In this document: positions 1 through 5,116 of the stretch, one piece after another
Layout: each line of letters starts with the position of its first letter
How positions within the stretch are numbered: position 1 is the stretch's first letter
Assembly: GCA_937902605.1 (NCBI GenBank)
Contig: CALFNC010000302.1
Location: forward strand, 1 to 5,116
Length of the DNA: 5,116 bases
Reading direction: 5' to 3'
DNA from: an uncultured Acidobacteriota bacterium
GTDB taxonomy: Bacteria > Acidobacteriota > Thermoanaerobaculia > UBA5066
The notes under the pieces: generated by a model
Databases searched by the model: none
The model's input: the letters and a program-made list of their open reading frames with translations, nothing else
What the model was told of the DNA's origin: nothing
Position numbers and translations under genes: made by a program

Positions 1-276
1 GAGCTGCCCGCCTCCGATCCACCCCATTACGAGGATCTCGGCAGCGATCCCCGCCCTGCGCAGCTCCACCCCTTCCTCCACGACCGCGACCGCGAGGCTA
101 CGCGCGCCCTCCCGCTCCAGTCGCCGCGCCACCACCTCGGCCCCGTGTCCGTAGCCGTCCGCCTTCACGACCGGCATCACCTCGCACCCGGAGGGGAGGC
201 GACGGCCGATCGCCGAAAAGTTCCGGGCCAGGGCGTTGAGGTCGACGACGGCGCGGGTTGGACGGAGGCTTTTCAG
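1..276 (-). CDS. alr: Alanine racemase, N-terminal part (runs off the left edge)
   Basis: PLP-dependent enzyme that interconverts L- and D-alanine in the cytoplasm, supplying D-alanine for peptidoglycan. Only the first 92 residues lie in the window; the frame is open to base 1. Seen: an N-terminal strand (RPTRAVVDLNALARNF) typical of the fold-type III TIM barrel, then VVKADGYGHGA, the PLP-binding signature. In it Lys38 is the expected Schiff-base lysine and Tyr42 follows four residues later. A barrel segment ending in ILVMGWIG follows. No ATG, GTG or TTG lies near the expected start. I chose the CTG at 276-274 because it places the PLP lysine at residue 38 (34-39 in characterised alanine racemases), has an AGAGG ribosome-binding site 7 bases upstream, and overlaps the dnaB stop as CTGA. 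The alternative is an ATG at 336 inside dnaB, which would add a 20-residue Arg-rich extension. It is the last gene seen of the PHP-dnaB-alr unit. Family identity is secure; the start is inferred. Confidence 0.9.
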   Translation of the reverse strand, partial: MKSLRPTRAVVDLNALARNFSAIGRRLPSGCEVMPVVKADGYGHGAEVVARRLEREGARSLAVAVVEEGVELRRAGIAAEILVMGWIGGGQL

Positions 277-1670
277 TAGGCGGCCTCTTCGGACGCGAGG
301 GCGAGATCCGAGAACCTCGTGTACTCGCCCGACCATCCAAGACGGAACCGGCCGGTCGGGCCGTTCCGCTGCTTGGCGACGATCACCTCGCAGATGTTCC
401 GTTCTGCGGTGTCCTTGTCGTAGTAGTCGGGGCGCGAGAGGAACACGACGACGTCGGCGTCCTGCTCGATGGCCCCCGACTCGCGGAGGTCGGAGAGCTG
501 GGGCTCCTTGTCGGTCCCCCGCTGCTCCGTCCGGCGTGACAGCTGGGAGAGCGCGATGACCGGGACGTCGAGCTCCTTGGCGATCGATTTGAGCCCCCGA
601 GAGAAGGCGCTCACCTCCTGAGTCCGGTTTTCCACCTTCCCGCGGGTCCCCAGGATCTGGATGTAGTCGACGAAGATCGCGTCGAGGCCGTGACGCTGCT
701 TCAGCTGAAGCGCGCGAGCCCGCATCTCGAGCAGCGTGATCGACGACGTGTCATCGATAAAGAGCTTCGCCGCCCGCAGCTGGTCCGTCGTTAGGAACAG
801 GTTCCGCTTCTCTTCCTTGGAAAGCCGGCCCTCGCGCAGCCGCTGGAGGTTGACCCTCGCCTCCGCGCACTGGATCCGGAAGCCGAGCTGCGCGGACGAC
901 ATCTCGACCGAGAAGAAACCGACCACGTACTTGTTGTGGATGGTCAGGTGGGACGCGATGTTCAGGGCGAACGCCGTTTTCCCCATGCCTGGGCGAGCAG
1001 CCACCACGACCAGGTCGCTCCGCTGCAGGCCCTGGGTATACGTGTTCATCTGGGTGAAGCCGGTCGGGAGACCGGTCAGCATCGTCCCCCGCCCGTGGAT
1101 CTTCTGGATCTCCTCCTCGTTCCGCTGAGCCACTTTCGCCAGCTGGACGAAGCCGCCGCGGATCGACCCCTTCGCGATCTCCACCAGCTCGTGCTGGGCG
1201 TTCTCGAGGACCGTCTCGGCGTCCGGGGCCTCGATCGCATCCCTGATCGCGCGCCGGGACTGGTGAATCACCGCCCGCCGGAGGGAGGCCTCCCGGACCA
1301 GCTTGGCGTACGACTCGACGTTCTCGACGTCCGGGACGAGGTCCACCAGGCCCGCCAGGAACGCGGGCCCACCCGCCCTCTCCAGCTTCCCCTGGCGCTC
1401 CAGCTCGTGCCGGACCGTCACCAGGTCGATCCCCTCGCTCTTTCCCCCGAGGTCGAGGCAAGCCCGAAAGACGAGCCGATGGTCCTCCGAGGAGAAGTCC
1501 TCCGGGACCAGGAACTCGATCACCCGCGACAGGAGGCTCCCGTCGACCAAGATCGACCCCAAAAGGCTCCGCTCGGCTTCGGGACGGGCCGGGAGGGTCT
1601 CGTCGGAGATCGGCGCCAGTATCGACATCGGGAGATCCATTCTTACAGCAAAAACGTCCTTCGTGCCCAT
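273..1670 (-). CDS. dnaB: Replicative DNA helicase DnaB
   Basis: Hexameric 5'-3' helicase that unwinds DNA at the replication fork and contacts primase through its N-terminal domain. The 465 residues match the usual family length. Seen: an N-terminal helical domain with PEAERSLLGSILVDG (about 30-44), a linker around 165-195, and a RecA-like C-terminal domain. That domain has Walker A ARPGMGKT with Lys231 and Thr232, a probable catalytic Glu256 in FFSVEMS, Walker B IFVDY with Asp335, the LSQLSRR motif near 375-380, the DLRESGAIEQDAD motif (394-406), and AKQRNGPTG (432-440). Lys433 and Arg435 in the last motif fit the inter-subunit finger. No intein or frameshift is visible. The annotated ATG at 1670 has no Shine-Dalgarno sequence. 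ATGs at 1640 (residue 11) and 1628 (residue 15) are alternatives, and 1628 leaves an N-terminus of the usual length. The gene follows the PHP gene by 8 bases and overlaps alr by 4. Function is secure; the exact start is not. Confidence 0.97.
   Translation of the reverse strand: MGTKDVFAVRMDLPMSILAPISDETLPARPEAERSLLGSILVDGSLLSRVIEFLVPEDFSSEDHRLVFRACLDLGGKSEGIDLVTVRHELERQGKLERAGGPAFLAGLVDLVPDVENVESYAKLVREASLRRAVIHQSRRAIRDAIEAPDAETVLENAQHELVEIAKGSIRGGFVQLAKVAQRNEEEIQKIHGRGTMLTGLPTGFTQMNTYTQGLQRSDLVVVAARPGMGKTAFALNIASHLTIHNKYVVGFFSVEMSSAQLGFRIQCAEARVNLQRLREGRLSKEEKRNLFLTTDQLRAAKLFIDDTSSITLLEMRARALQLKQRHGLDAIFVDYIQILGTRGKVENRTQEVSAFSRGLKSIAKELDVPVIALSQLSRRTEQRGTDKEPQLSDLRESGAIEQDADVVVFLSRPDYYDKDTAERNICEVIVAKQRNGPTGRFRLGWSGEYTRFSDLALASEEAAY
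284..290 (-). promoter_or_regulatory. Ribosome-binding site for alr, inside the dnaB 3' end
   Basis: On the minus strand GAAGAGG (290 to 284) lies 7 bases before the CTG proposed as the alr start. AGAGG is a fair match to the anti-Shine-Dalgarno target GGAGG, and the spacing is normal. It sits within the last codons of dnaB, so alr translation is probably coupled to dnaB termination. This site is one of the reasons for preferring the CTG start. Confidence 0.5.
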
Positions 1671-1678
1671 GGAGCCGA

Positions 1679-2548
1679 TCAGCGTGGCTGGAGGTCGAGG
1701 GCCGGCCGGCCGGCCGCTTCCCGGCGAGCCGCGGCCGCCTTAGCGAAGACGGCCCACTCCTCATCTTGGAGGCGGCGGCACCCCAATGGCCGCTGCCCGC
1801 CCGGCGCGCCATGATGGTGCGACCCGGCGGTCGCCAAGAGGCCGAGGCTACGGGCGGGGTCGCGGAAGCGGATCTCGTCCGCTTCGACGTGGTCGCTGTG
1901 ACTCACCTCGAGGCCGTCCAACCCGGCCTCGTACCCCTCGCGAATCACCCCCTCCGGGTCGTCATGCCAGAACGGGTGGGCCAGAACAGCCAGGCCGCCG
2001 GCCGCCCGGATCGCCGAGATGGCATCGAGCATCGTCCACTTCGGCTTCGGGAGCCAAGCCGGACCGCCCCGTTCCAAGAATCGGGCGAACGCCTCGTCCT
2101 CGTCGGCCACCAGGCGTGCCTCGACCAGCGCCCTAGCAATGTGTGGCCGCCCGAAGGACCCCGACCCGACCACCCGCCGGATCGCTTCCAGGTCGACGGG
2201 ATATCCCAGCTCTGCGAGGCGAGCTGCCATTCCCTCGCCGCGGCGAACCCGTTCCCGCCGGAATCCCGAGAGGTGCTCCCGGAACGCTTCGTGATCCGGG
2301 TCCACGAAGAGGCCGAGGACGTGCGCGTCCTCCTCCCCGTGGCGCGCCGAAAGCTCCACGGCCGGCACTGCGATGACCCCCGCTCGGGCGCACGCTTCCT
2401 CGAACTCTGGGATCCCCTGGAGTGTGTCGTGGTCCGAGAGGGCCAGGACCGAGAGGCCAGCCGTGACCGCTTTGCGGGCTAGTTGAGCCGGACTGTCTCT
2501 TCCGTCGCTCCAGGTCGAGTGGCTATGCAGGTCCGCTCCGCCGAACAT
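1679..2548 (-). CDS. PHP-domain metal-dependent phosphoesterase (RNase AM / YciV-like)
   Basis: PHP-superfamily hydrolase of 289 residues, like the stand-alone enzymes that remove phosphate from nucleoside 3',5'-bisphosphates or degrade short RNA 5'-3' (TrpH/YciV/RNase AM group). The substrate here is inferred. Seen metal-site motifs in order: ADLHSHSTWSDG (His8, His10, Asp15), LSDHDT (Asp39, His40), AVELS (Glu65), AHVLGL (His76), RPHIARAL (His136), LAHP (His191), a GLEVSHSDH segment (His220) and GSHHHG (242-247). In relatives the last motif is usually GSDxHG with a metal-binding Asp; here it is His244. Between motifs, residues 83-170 form the helical insertion usual for this group. No signal peptide is seen, so it should be cytoplasmic. 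The ATG at 2548 lies just before the first motif, with AGGA about 10 bases upstream. It is the first gene of the minus-strand unit with dnaB and alr and diverges from the phosphodiesterase gene by 20 bases. The tail after about 265 is Ala/Arg-rich and probably not catalytic. Confidence 0.88.
   Translation of the reverse strand: MFGGADLHSHSTWSDGRDSPAQLARKAVTAGLSVLALSDHDTLQGIPEFEEACARAGVIAVPAVELSARHGEEDAHVLGLFVDPDHEAFREHLSGFRRERVRRGEGMAARLAELGYPVDLEAIRRVVGSGSFGRPHIARALVEARLVADEDEAFARFLERGGPAWLPKPKWTMLDAISAIRAAGGLAVLAHPFWHDDPEGVIREGYEAGLDGLEVSHSDHVEADEIRFRDPARSLGLLATAGSHHHGAPGGQRPLGCRRLQDEEWAVFAKAAAARREAAGRPALDLQPR
1700..1715. repeat. Four tandem GGCC units (16 bp)
   Basis: GGCC occurs four times in a row within the 3' end of the PHP gene, encoding the AAGRPA part of its tail. 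Each unit is 4 bases, so gain or loss of one would shift the frame, but only for the last dozen or so residues. It may be a by-product of high GC content. Confidence 0.6.
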
Positions 2549-2556
2549 CGCCCGGC

Positions 2557-2563
2557 TATCCTA
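2557..2563. promoter_or_regulatory. Putative overlapping divergent -10 boxes (TATCCTA)
   Basis: The divergent genes start at 2548 (minus) and 2569 (plus), leaving 20 bases between them. TATCCTA in this gap is the only AT-rich patch. On the plus strand TATCCT (2557-2562) fits the TANNNT -10 pattern and ends 6 bases before the GTG. On the minus strand TAGGAT (2563-2558) also fits TANNNT and ends 9 bases before the ATG. Either would start transcription at, or within a few bases of, the start codon, giving leaderless or nearly leaderless messages. I see no TTGACA-like -35 box at the expected distance on either strand. The assignment is inferred from position and pattern only. Confidence 0.4.
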
Positions 2564-2568
2564 CCCCC

Positions 2569-4254
2569 GTGAGATGGGCGAATTCGTGGACGGCTTGCGT
2601 CCTCCTGGGCTTCGCGTCGTTGGGGTGCTCCATCCACCAGCGGACCCGTTCCGCGGTGGAGGCGGTCGGAAGGGCCGAGCCGAAATCCGTCTGCATCCTC
2701 ATGTTCGACGGGCTCCCCGACGACACCTTCTCGACCCTCCTTGCCGACGGGATCCTCCCGAACCTCCAGAAGGTCGTCGTCGAGCGGGGGCTCCGCGTCG
2801 AGACCGCCGTCGCATCGGTTCCGAGCGAGACCTACCCGAACCTCGCGGCGATGTTGACGGGCCTCCTGCCGGGTCACCACGGGATCCCGGCTAACGTCTG
2901 GCTGGATCGCCGCCTCCGCCTTCGCGAGGCCCACACCAACATCTTCAAGAGCTACGCGGCGGCCGACTTCCTGGCCCCCGAGGCGAAGACGATCTACGAG
3001 CGGCTTCCGGCCGACACGGTCTCCCTGTCGGCGCCGATCTCTCGCGGGGCCACCGTCGACGCGAAGAACATCCCCGCGATCATTGCGTCGTACCTCAGGA
3101 ACGACTGGGCTTTCCTCGACCGGAAGACCCTCGACGACGTCGGGGATGCCTACGCAGGCGCCCTGGACGCCGGGACGCTGCCCTCAGTCGTCTTTGCGCA
3201 CCTCATCGGGACCGACGAGGTCGCCCACGACTACGGGCCCGACAGCCCGGAGTTCCGGCGAACGATGGGGTCGATCGACCGCGCCTTCGGACGGCTGGTC
3301 CGGCGCCTCGCGCGCCGGAAGGCCGACGACCGCATCCTCTTCGTTCTCGTCGGCGATCACGGAAACTCCGCGTACCACACGCCGGTCGAGGTCGAGGAGA
3401 TCGTCCACCGGGCGCTCTTCTCCCACCCGGCGGAATCCGACTGCCACGAGGAGGGGTGCGTCGTCGTCCCCATCTCGAAGGGGAAAGAGGGCGCCTACGA
3501 TGTCGGCGACGCCGAGATCGCCGTGGGCGCCTACAGCGGGGCGATGATCTGGCTCCCGGGGAGCCGCCCTCCCGAGGATCTCCCCACCGTGTTCCGGACG
3601 ACCCGGAAGAAGAGGCCACACCTGGCCGCCCCGACGACGCCCCATCATCCCATGCCGAACCGCTACGGCTTCGCCGCGGCCCTGGCACGACAGAAGGAGA
3701 TCCGGCTCGTCGTCACGAGGGGCGAGCGGATGGGTGAGGTCCACGTCTACGGCCCCGCAGGCGAGTCGCTCATCATGACCGAGGAGCAGGCCTCCGGCCC
3801 CGATCTCTACTCGTACCGGGTGGTCGACGGCACGGATCCGTTCGGCTACACGGAGGTCGAGGAGGTCCACCGGAATCTCGGGACCGCCCAGACCGCCGAC
3901 TGGTGGCTTCACGCGACGGCCAGGAGCGGAGCTCCCGACCTCGTCGTCCAGCTTTCGGAGTTCTTCGACTCGCCCCGCTCGCCGGACGTCTACATCACCC
4001 CCGCGCCGGGATACGGCTTCAAGTTCAACCGGAGCGCGGGACACGGGTCGTTGGCGCGGAGGGAGATGGTCGTCCCGCTGGTCTTCGCCGGCCCCGGAGT
4101 CCCTCATGGCACACTCGAGGCCGCCCGTACGGTCGACCTGGCACCGACGATCCTTCGCTATCTCGGCGTGCCGTTCGATCCGGAGGAGATGGACGGTACC
4201 GACCTCTCGATCGAGCATCCAGAGCGTTCTCCGGGACGTAAGATCCGACCATGA
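2569..4254 (+). CDS. Exported alkaline-phosphatase-superfamily phosphodiesterase / nucleotide pyrophosphatase
   Basis: A 561-residue two-metal hydrolase related to ectonucleotide pyrophosphatase/phosphodiesterases, which cleave phosphodiester or pyrophosphate bonds of nucleotides and other substrates; the substrate here is unknown. The full active site is visible: Asp47 (MFDG), nucleophile Thr88 (PSETYPN), Asp216 and His220 (DEVAH), Asp263 and His264 (GDHG), and His492 (AGHGS). VDLAPTILRYLGVP (522-535) is the usual C-terminal motif. Residues 270-490 form a long insertion between the last two metal motifs. The N-terminus (1-20) has Arg2, a short hydrophobic stretch and FASLGC, suggesting a lipoprotein signal with Cys20 lipidated. 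However, Ser at -3 and Leu at -2 depart from the usual L-A/S-G-C order, so it could instead be an ordinary or weak signal. I chose the GTG at 2569 because it includes this signal; no Shine-Dalgarno sequence precedes it. A GTG at 2656 would remove the signal. The stop overlaps the folE start as ATGA. Confidence 0.88.
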   Translation: MRWANSWTACVLLGFASLGCSIHQRTRSAVEAVGRAEPKSVCILMFDGLPDDTFSTLLADGILPNLQKVVVERGLRVETAVASVPSETYPNLAAMLTGLLPGHHGIPANVWLDRRLRLREAHTNIFKSYAAADFLAPEAKTIYERLPADTVSLSAPISRGATVDAKNIPAIIASYLRNDWAFLDRKTLDDVGDAYAGALDAGTLPSVVFAHLIGTDEVAHDYGPDSPEFRRTMGSIDRAFGRLVRRLARRKADDRILFVLVGDHGNSAYHTPVEVEEIVHRALFSHPAESDCHEEGCVVVPISKGKEGAYDVGDAEIAVGAYSGAMIWLPGSRPPEDLPTVFRTTRKKRPHLAAPTTPHHPMPNRYGFAAALARQKEIRLVVTRGERMGEVHVYGPAGESLIMTEEQASGPDLYSYRVVDGTDPFGYTEVEEVHRNLGTAQTADWWLHATARSGAPDLVVQLSEFFDSPRSPDVYITPAPGYGFKFNRSAGHGSLARREMVVPLVFAGPGVPHGTLEAARTVDLAPTILRYLGVPFDPEEMDGTDLSIEHPERSPGRKIRP

Positions 4255-4868
4255 ATTCACCCACCGAGGACCTGAAGAACCTCGCCAACGGTGAGAGCCA
4301 CGACCCGCGCGTCGAGGCGCTGGCCGGCCACGTCCGCGCGATGATCGAGATCCTCGGTCTCGACCCAGCCTCCGACCCGAATCTCGTCGACACCGACCGG
4401 CGCGTCGCCAAGATGTACCTCGACATCTTTTCCGGACTCGACGACGGGAACCGCCCCAAGCTGACGACCTTCCCGAACGAGGAGCGGTACACGGCGATGG
4501 TGATGGAGAAGGAGATCCCCTTCTACTCGATGTGCTCCCACCACTTCATCCCGTTCTATGGCCACGGCCACATCGCCTACATCCCCAATGAAAAGATCGT
4601 GGGGCTCTCCAAGCTCCCCCGGCTCCTCGAGTTCTTCGCCCGGCGGCCACAGCTCCAGGAGCGCCTCACCGAGCAGGTCGCGCGGGTCCTGGAGGAAGAG
4701 CTGAAGCCCCTGGGGGTCATGGTTGTCATCGAGGCGAGGCACCTCTGTGTCGAGATGCGCGGCGTCAAGAAGCCGGGGGCCGTCACCGTCACCTCGGCCA
4801 TCCGCGGGATCTTCATGCAGAAGGCGGTCCGCGAGGAGTTCCTAGACCTTCTGCGCCGCAGAGGCTGA
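4251..4868 (+). CDS. folE: GTP cyclohydrolase I (type IA)
   Basis: Cytoplasmic zinc enzyme that converts GTP to 7,8-dihydroneopterin triphosphate plus formate, the first step of tetrahydrofolate and other pterin synthesis; it normally works as a decamer. The 205 residues are close to the usual bacterial length. Seen: a helical N-terminal region (about 15-65) with DTDRRVAKMYLDIF, then MCSHHFIPFYGHGHIAYIP with zinc ligands Cys95 and His98 and the neighbouring catalytic His97. Next come GLSKLPRLLEFFARRPQLQERLT (118-140, with the conserved Lys121), ARHLCVEMRGV with His164 and the third zinc ligand Cys166, and TVTSAIRGIF near 179-188. The Cys ligands mark it as the zinc-dependent IA type, not the FolE2 (IB) family. 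The ATG at 4251 overlaps the stop of the phosphodiesterase gene by 4 bases (ATGA). No strong Shine-Dalgarno sequence is present, so translation is probably coupled to the upstream gene. No later folate gene follows; the next gene is convergent. Confidence 0.97.
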   Translation: MNSPTEDLKNLANGESHDPRVEALAGHVRAMIEILGLDPASDPNLVDTDRRVAKMYLDIFSGLDDGNRPKLTTFPNEERYTAMVMEKEIPFYSMCSHHFIPFYGHGHIAYIPNEKIVGLSKLPRLLEFFARRPQLQERLTEQVARVLEEELKPLGVMVVIEARHLCVEMRGVKKPGAVTVTSAIRGIFMQKAVREEFLDLLRRRG

Positions 4869-4882
4869 CGCCCGCGGCGGTT

Positions 4883-4910
4883 CGCCTACCGAATCCAGCC
4901 CGGGTAGGCG
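4883..4910. terminator. Inverted repeat at the convergent gene ends, possible bidirectional terminator
   Basis: CGCCTACC (4883-4890) pairs perfectly with GGTAGGCG (4903-4910) around a 12-base loop. It begins 15 bases after the folE stop codon and covers the TAG stop (4888-4886) of the convergent gene. The position suits a shared transcription end, and a GC-rich stem would form on either RNA. No T-run follows on either strand, so it is not a classical Rho-independent terminator. It may act as a pause, RNA-stabilising or Rho-assisted end, or be chance. Confidence 0.4.
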
Positions 4911-5116
4911 CCGGCCTTCCGCGCTTCCTCGGCGAGGTTGTCCTGCTGTCGCCGCACCTCGTCGAGATGCGCTTGAGCCTTCGCAACGGACTCGTTCAGG
5001 CGGGACAGCCGGAGCTGCCAGGCGGGCGTCCCCGCTCCCGGCGACCGCGGCCACGAATCCCGGGCGGACGCGGCCCTCGCCATGTCCGACTCAGCGCGAG
5101 CGGCCCGGGAGAGAAG
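4886..5116 (-). CDS. Hypothetical protein, C-terminal end (runs off the right edge)
   Basis: The last 76 residues of a protein whose frame stays open to base 5116. I do not recognise the family. Seen: an Ala/Arg-rich stretch, a Pro/Gly-rich break (WPRSPGAGTP), then a charged, probably coiled-coil helix from WQLRLSRLNESVAKAQAHLDEV... to LAEEARKAGA, ending in YPGWIR. An ATG at 5083 lies inside this frame and could give a 65-residue protein. However, the frame continues upstream through 11 more codons with no stop, and a C-terminal helix of this kind usually ends a longer protein, so I read it as a fragment. It converges with folE, leaving 17 bases between the stops. That it is a real gene is supported by the position of its stop right after folE and by its helical, non-random composition, but the evidence is moderate. 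Confidence 0.6.
   Translation of the reverse strand, partial: LLSRAARAESDMARAASARDSWPRSPGAGTPAWQLRLSRLNESVAKAQAHLDEVRRQQDNLAEEARKAGAYPGWIR

Noticed and set aside
98..340. 80-codon minus-strand frame over the dnaB-alr junction
   Set aside because: It is a different frame from alr, which shows the PLP-lysine motif; its own product is a low-complexity Arg/Pro sequence.
751..1812. Second minus-strand frame (353 codons) overlapping dnaB
   Set aside because: It is out of frame with dnaB on the same strand and has the Pro/Arg/Gly composition typical of shifted GC-rich codons.
936..1814. Long plus-strand open frame (292 codons) opposite dnaB and the PHP gene
   Set aside because: It lies antisense to two genes with clear motifs, has no recognisable domain and spans their junction. 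It is a by-product of GC-biased codons.
3184..4260. Long minus-strand open frame (358 codons) opposite the phosphodiesterase
   Set aside because: The plus strand encodes a complete active site throughout this stretch; the antisense product is Arg/Asp/Gly-rich without family features.
4847..4864. Inverted repeat TCTGCG-C-CGCAGA at the folE stop codon
   Set aside because: The perfect arms leave only a 1-base loop. A realistic hairpin has about 4-6 pairs with a bulge and no T-run, so it is weak as a terminator.
1..5116. Mobile element, CRISPR array, tRNA or rRNA genes
   Set aside because: No transposase, integrase, terminal repeats, regularly spaced repeats or tRNA-like cloverleaf were seen; coding genes account for nearly all bases.

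Overview
This window is gene-dense, GC-rich bacterial chromosomal DNA. Nearly every base lies in a gene, and genes are separated by at most about 20 bases or overlap by 4. The genes present (dnaB, alr, folE) are core bacterial genes. Codons end strongly in G or C, and this creates many long but meaningless open frames on the opposite strands. I cannot name the phylum from this window. A high-GC Gram-negative-type lineage fits, and an Acidobacteriota-like origin is only a guess.

Left part (1-2548, minus strand, read right to left): a PHP-domain metallophosphoesterase, then the replicative helicase DnaB, then the N-terminal third of alanine racemase, which runs off the left edge. The gaps are 8 bases (PHP to dnaB, as annotated) and a 4-base overlap (dnaB to alr), so this looks like one transcription unit. 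The dnaB-alr adjacency is known from other bacteria. The alr start appears to be a CTG that overlaps the dnaB stop as CTGA. The DnaB start is uncertain among three in-frame ATGs.

Middle and right part (2569-4868, plus strand): a predicted exported phosphodiesterase/nucleotide pyrophosphatase of the alkaline phosphatase superfamily, with all seven expected metal-site and nucleophile residues. It overlaps by ATGA with folE (GTP cyclohydrolase I, first step of folate/pterin synthesis). This unit diverges from the PHP gene across only 20 bases. That gap holds a near-symmetric TATCCTA element, which could act as a -10 box on both strands and give leaderless or nearly leaderless messages.

Right edge (4886-5116, minus strand): the C-terminal end of an unrecognised protein with a coiled-coil-like helix, convergent with folE. 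An 8-bp inverted repeat at 4883-4910 covers its stop codon and may mark the end of one or both transcripts.

I found no mobile element, CRISPR array, RNA gene or clear defence or biosynthetic system. The points most worth checking are the CTG start of alr, the Asp-to-His change in the last metal motif of the PHP protein, the compact divergent promoter, and the coupling of a phosphodiesterase to folE.
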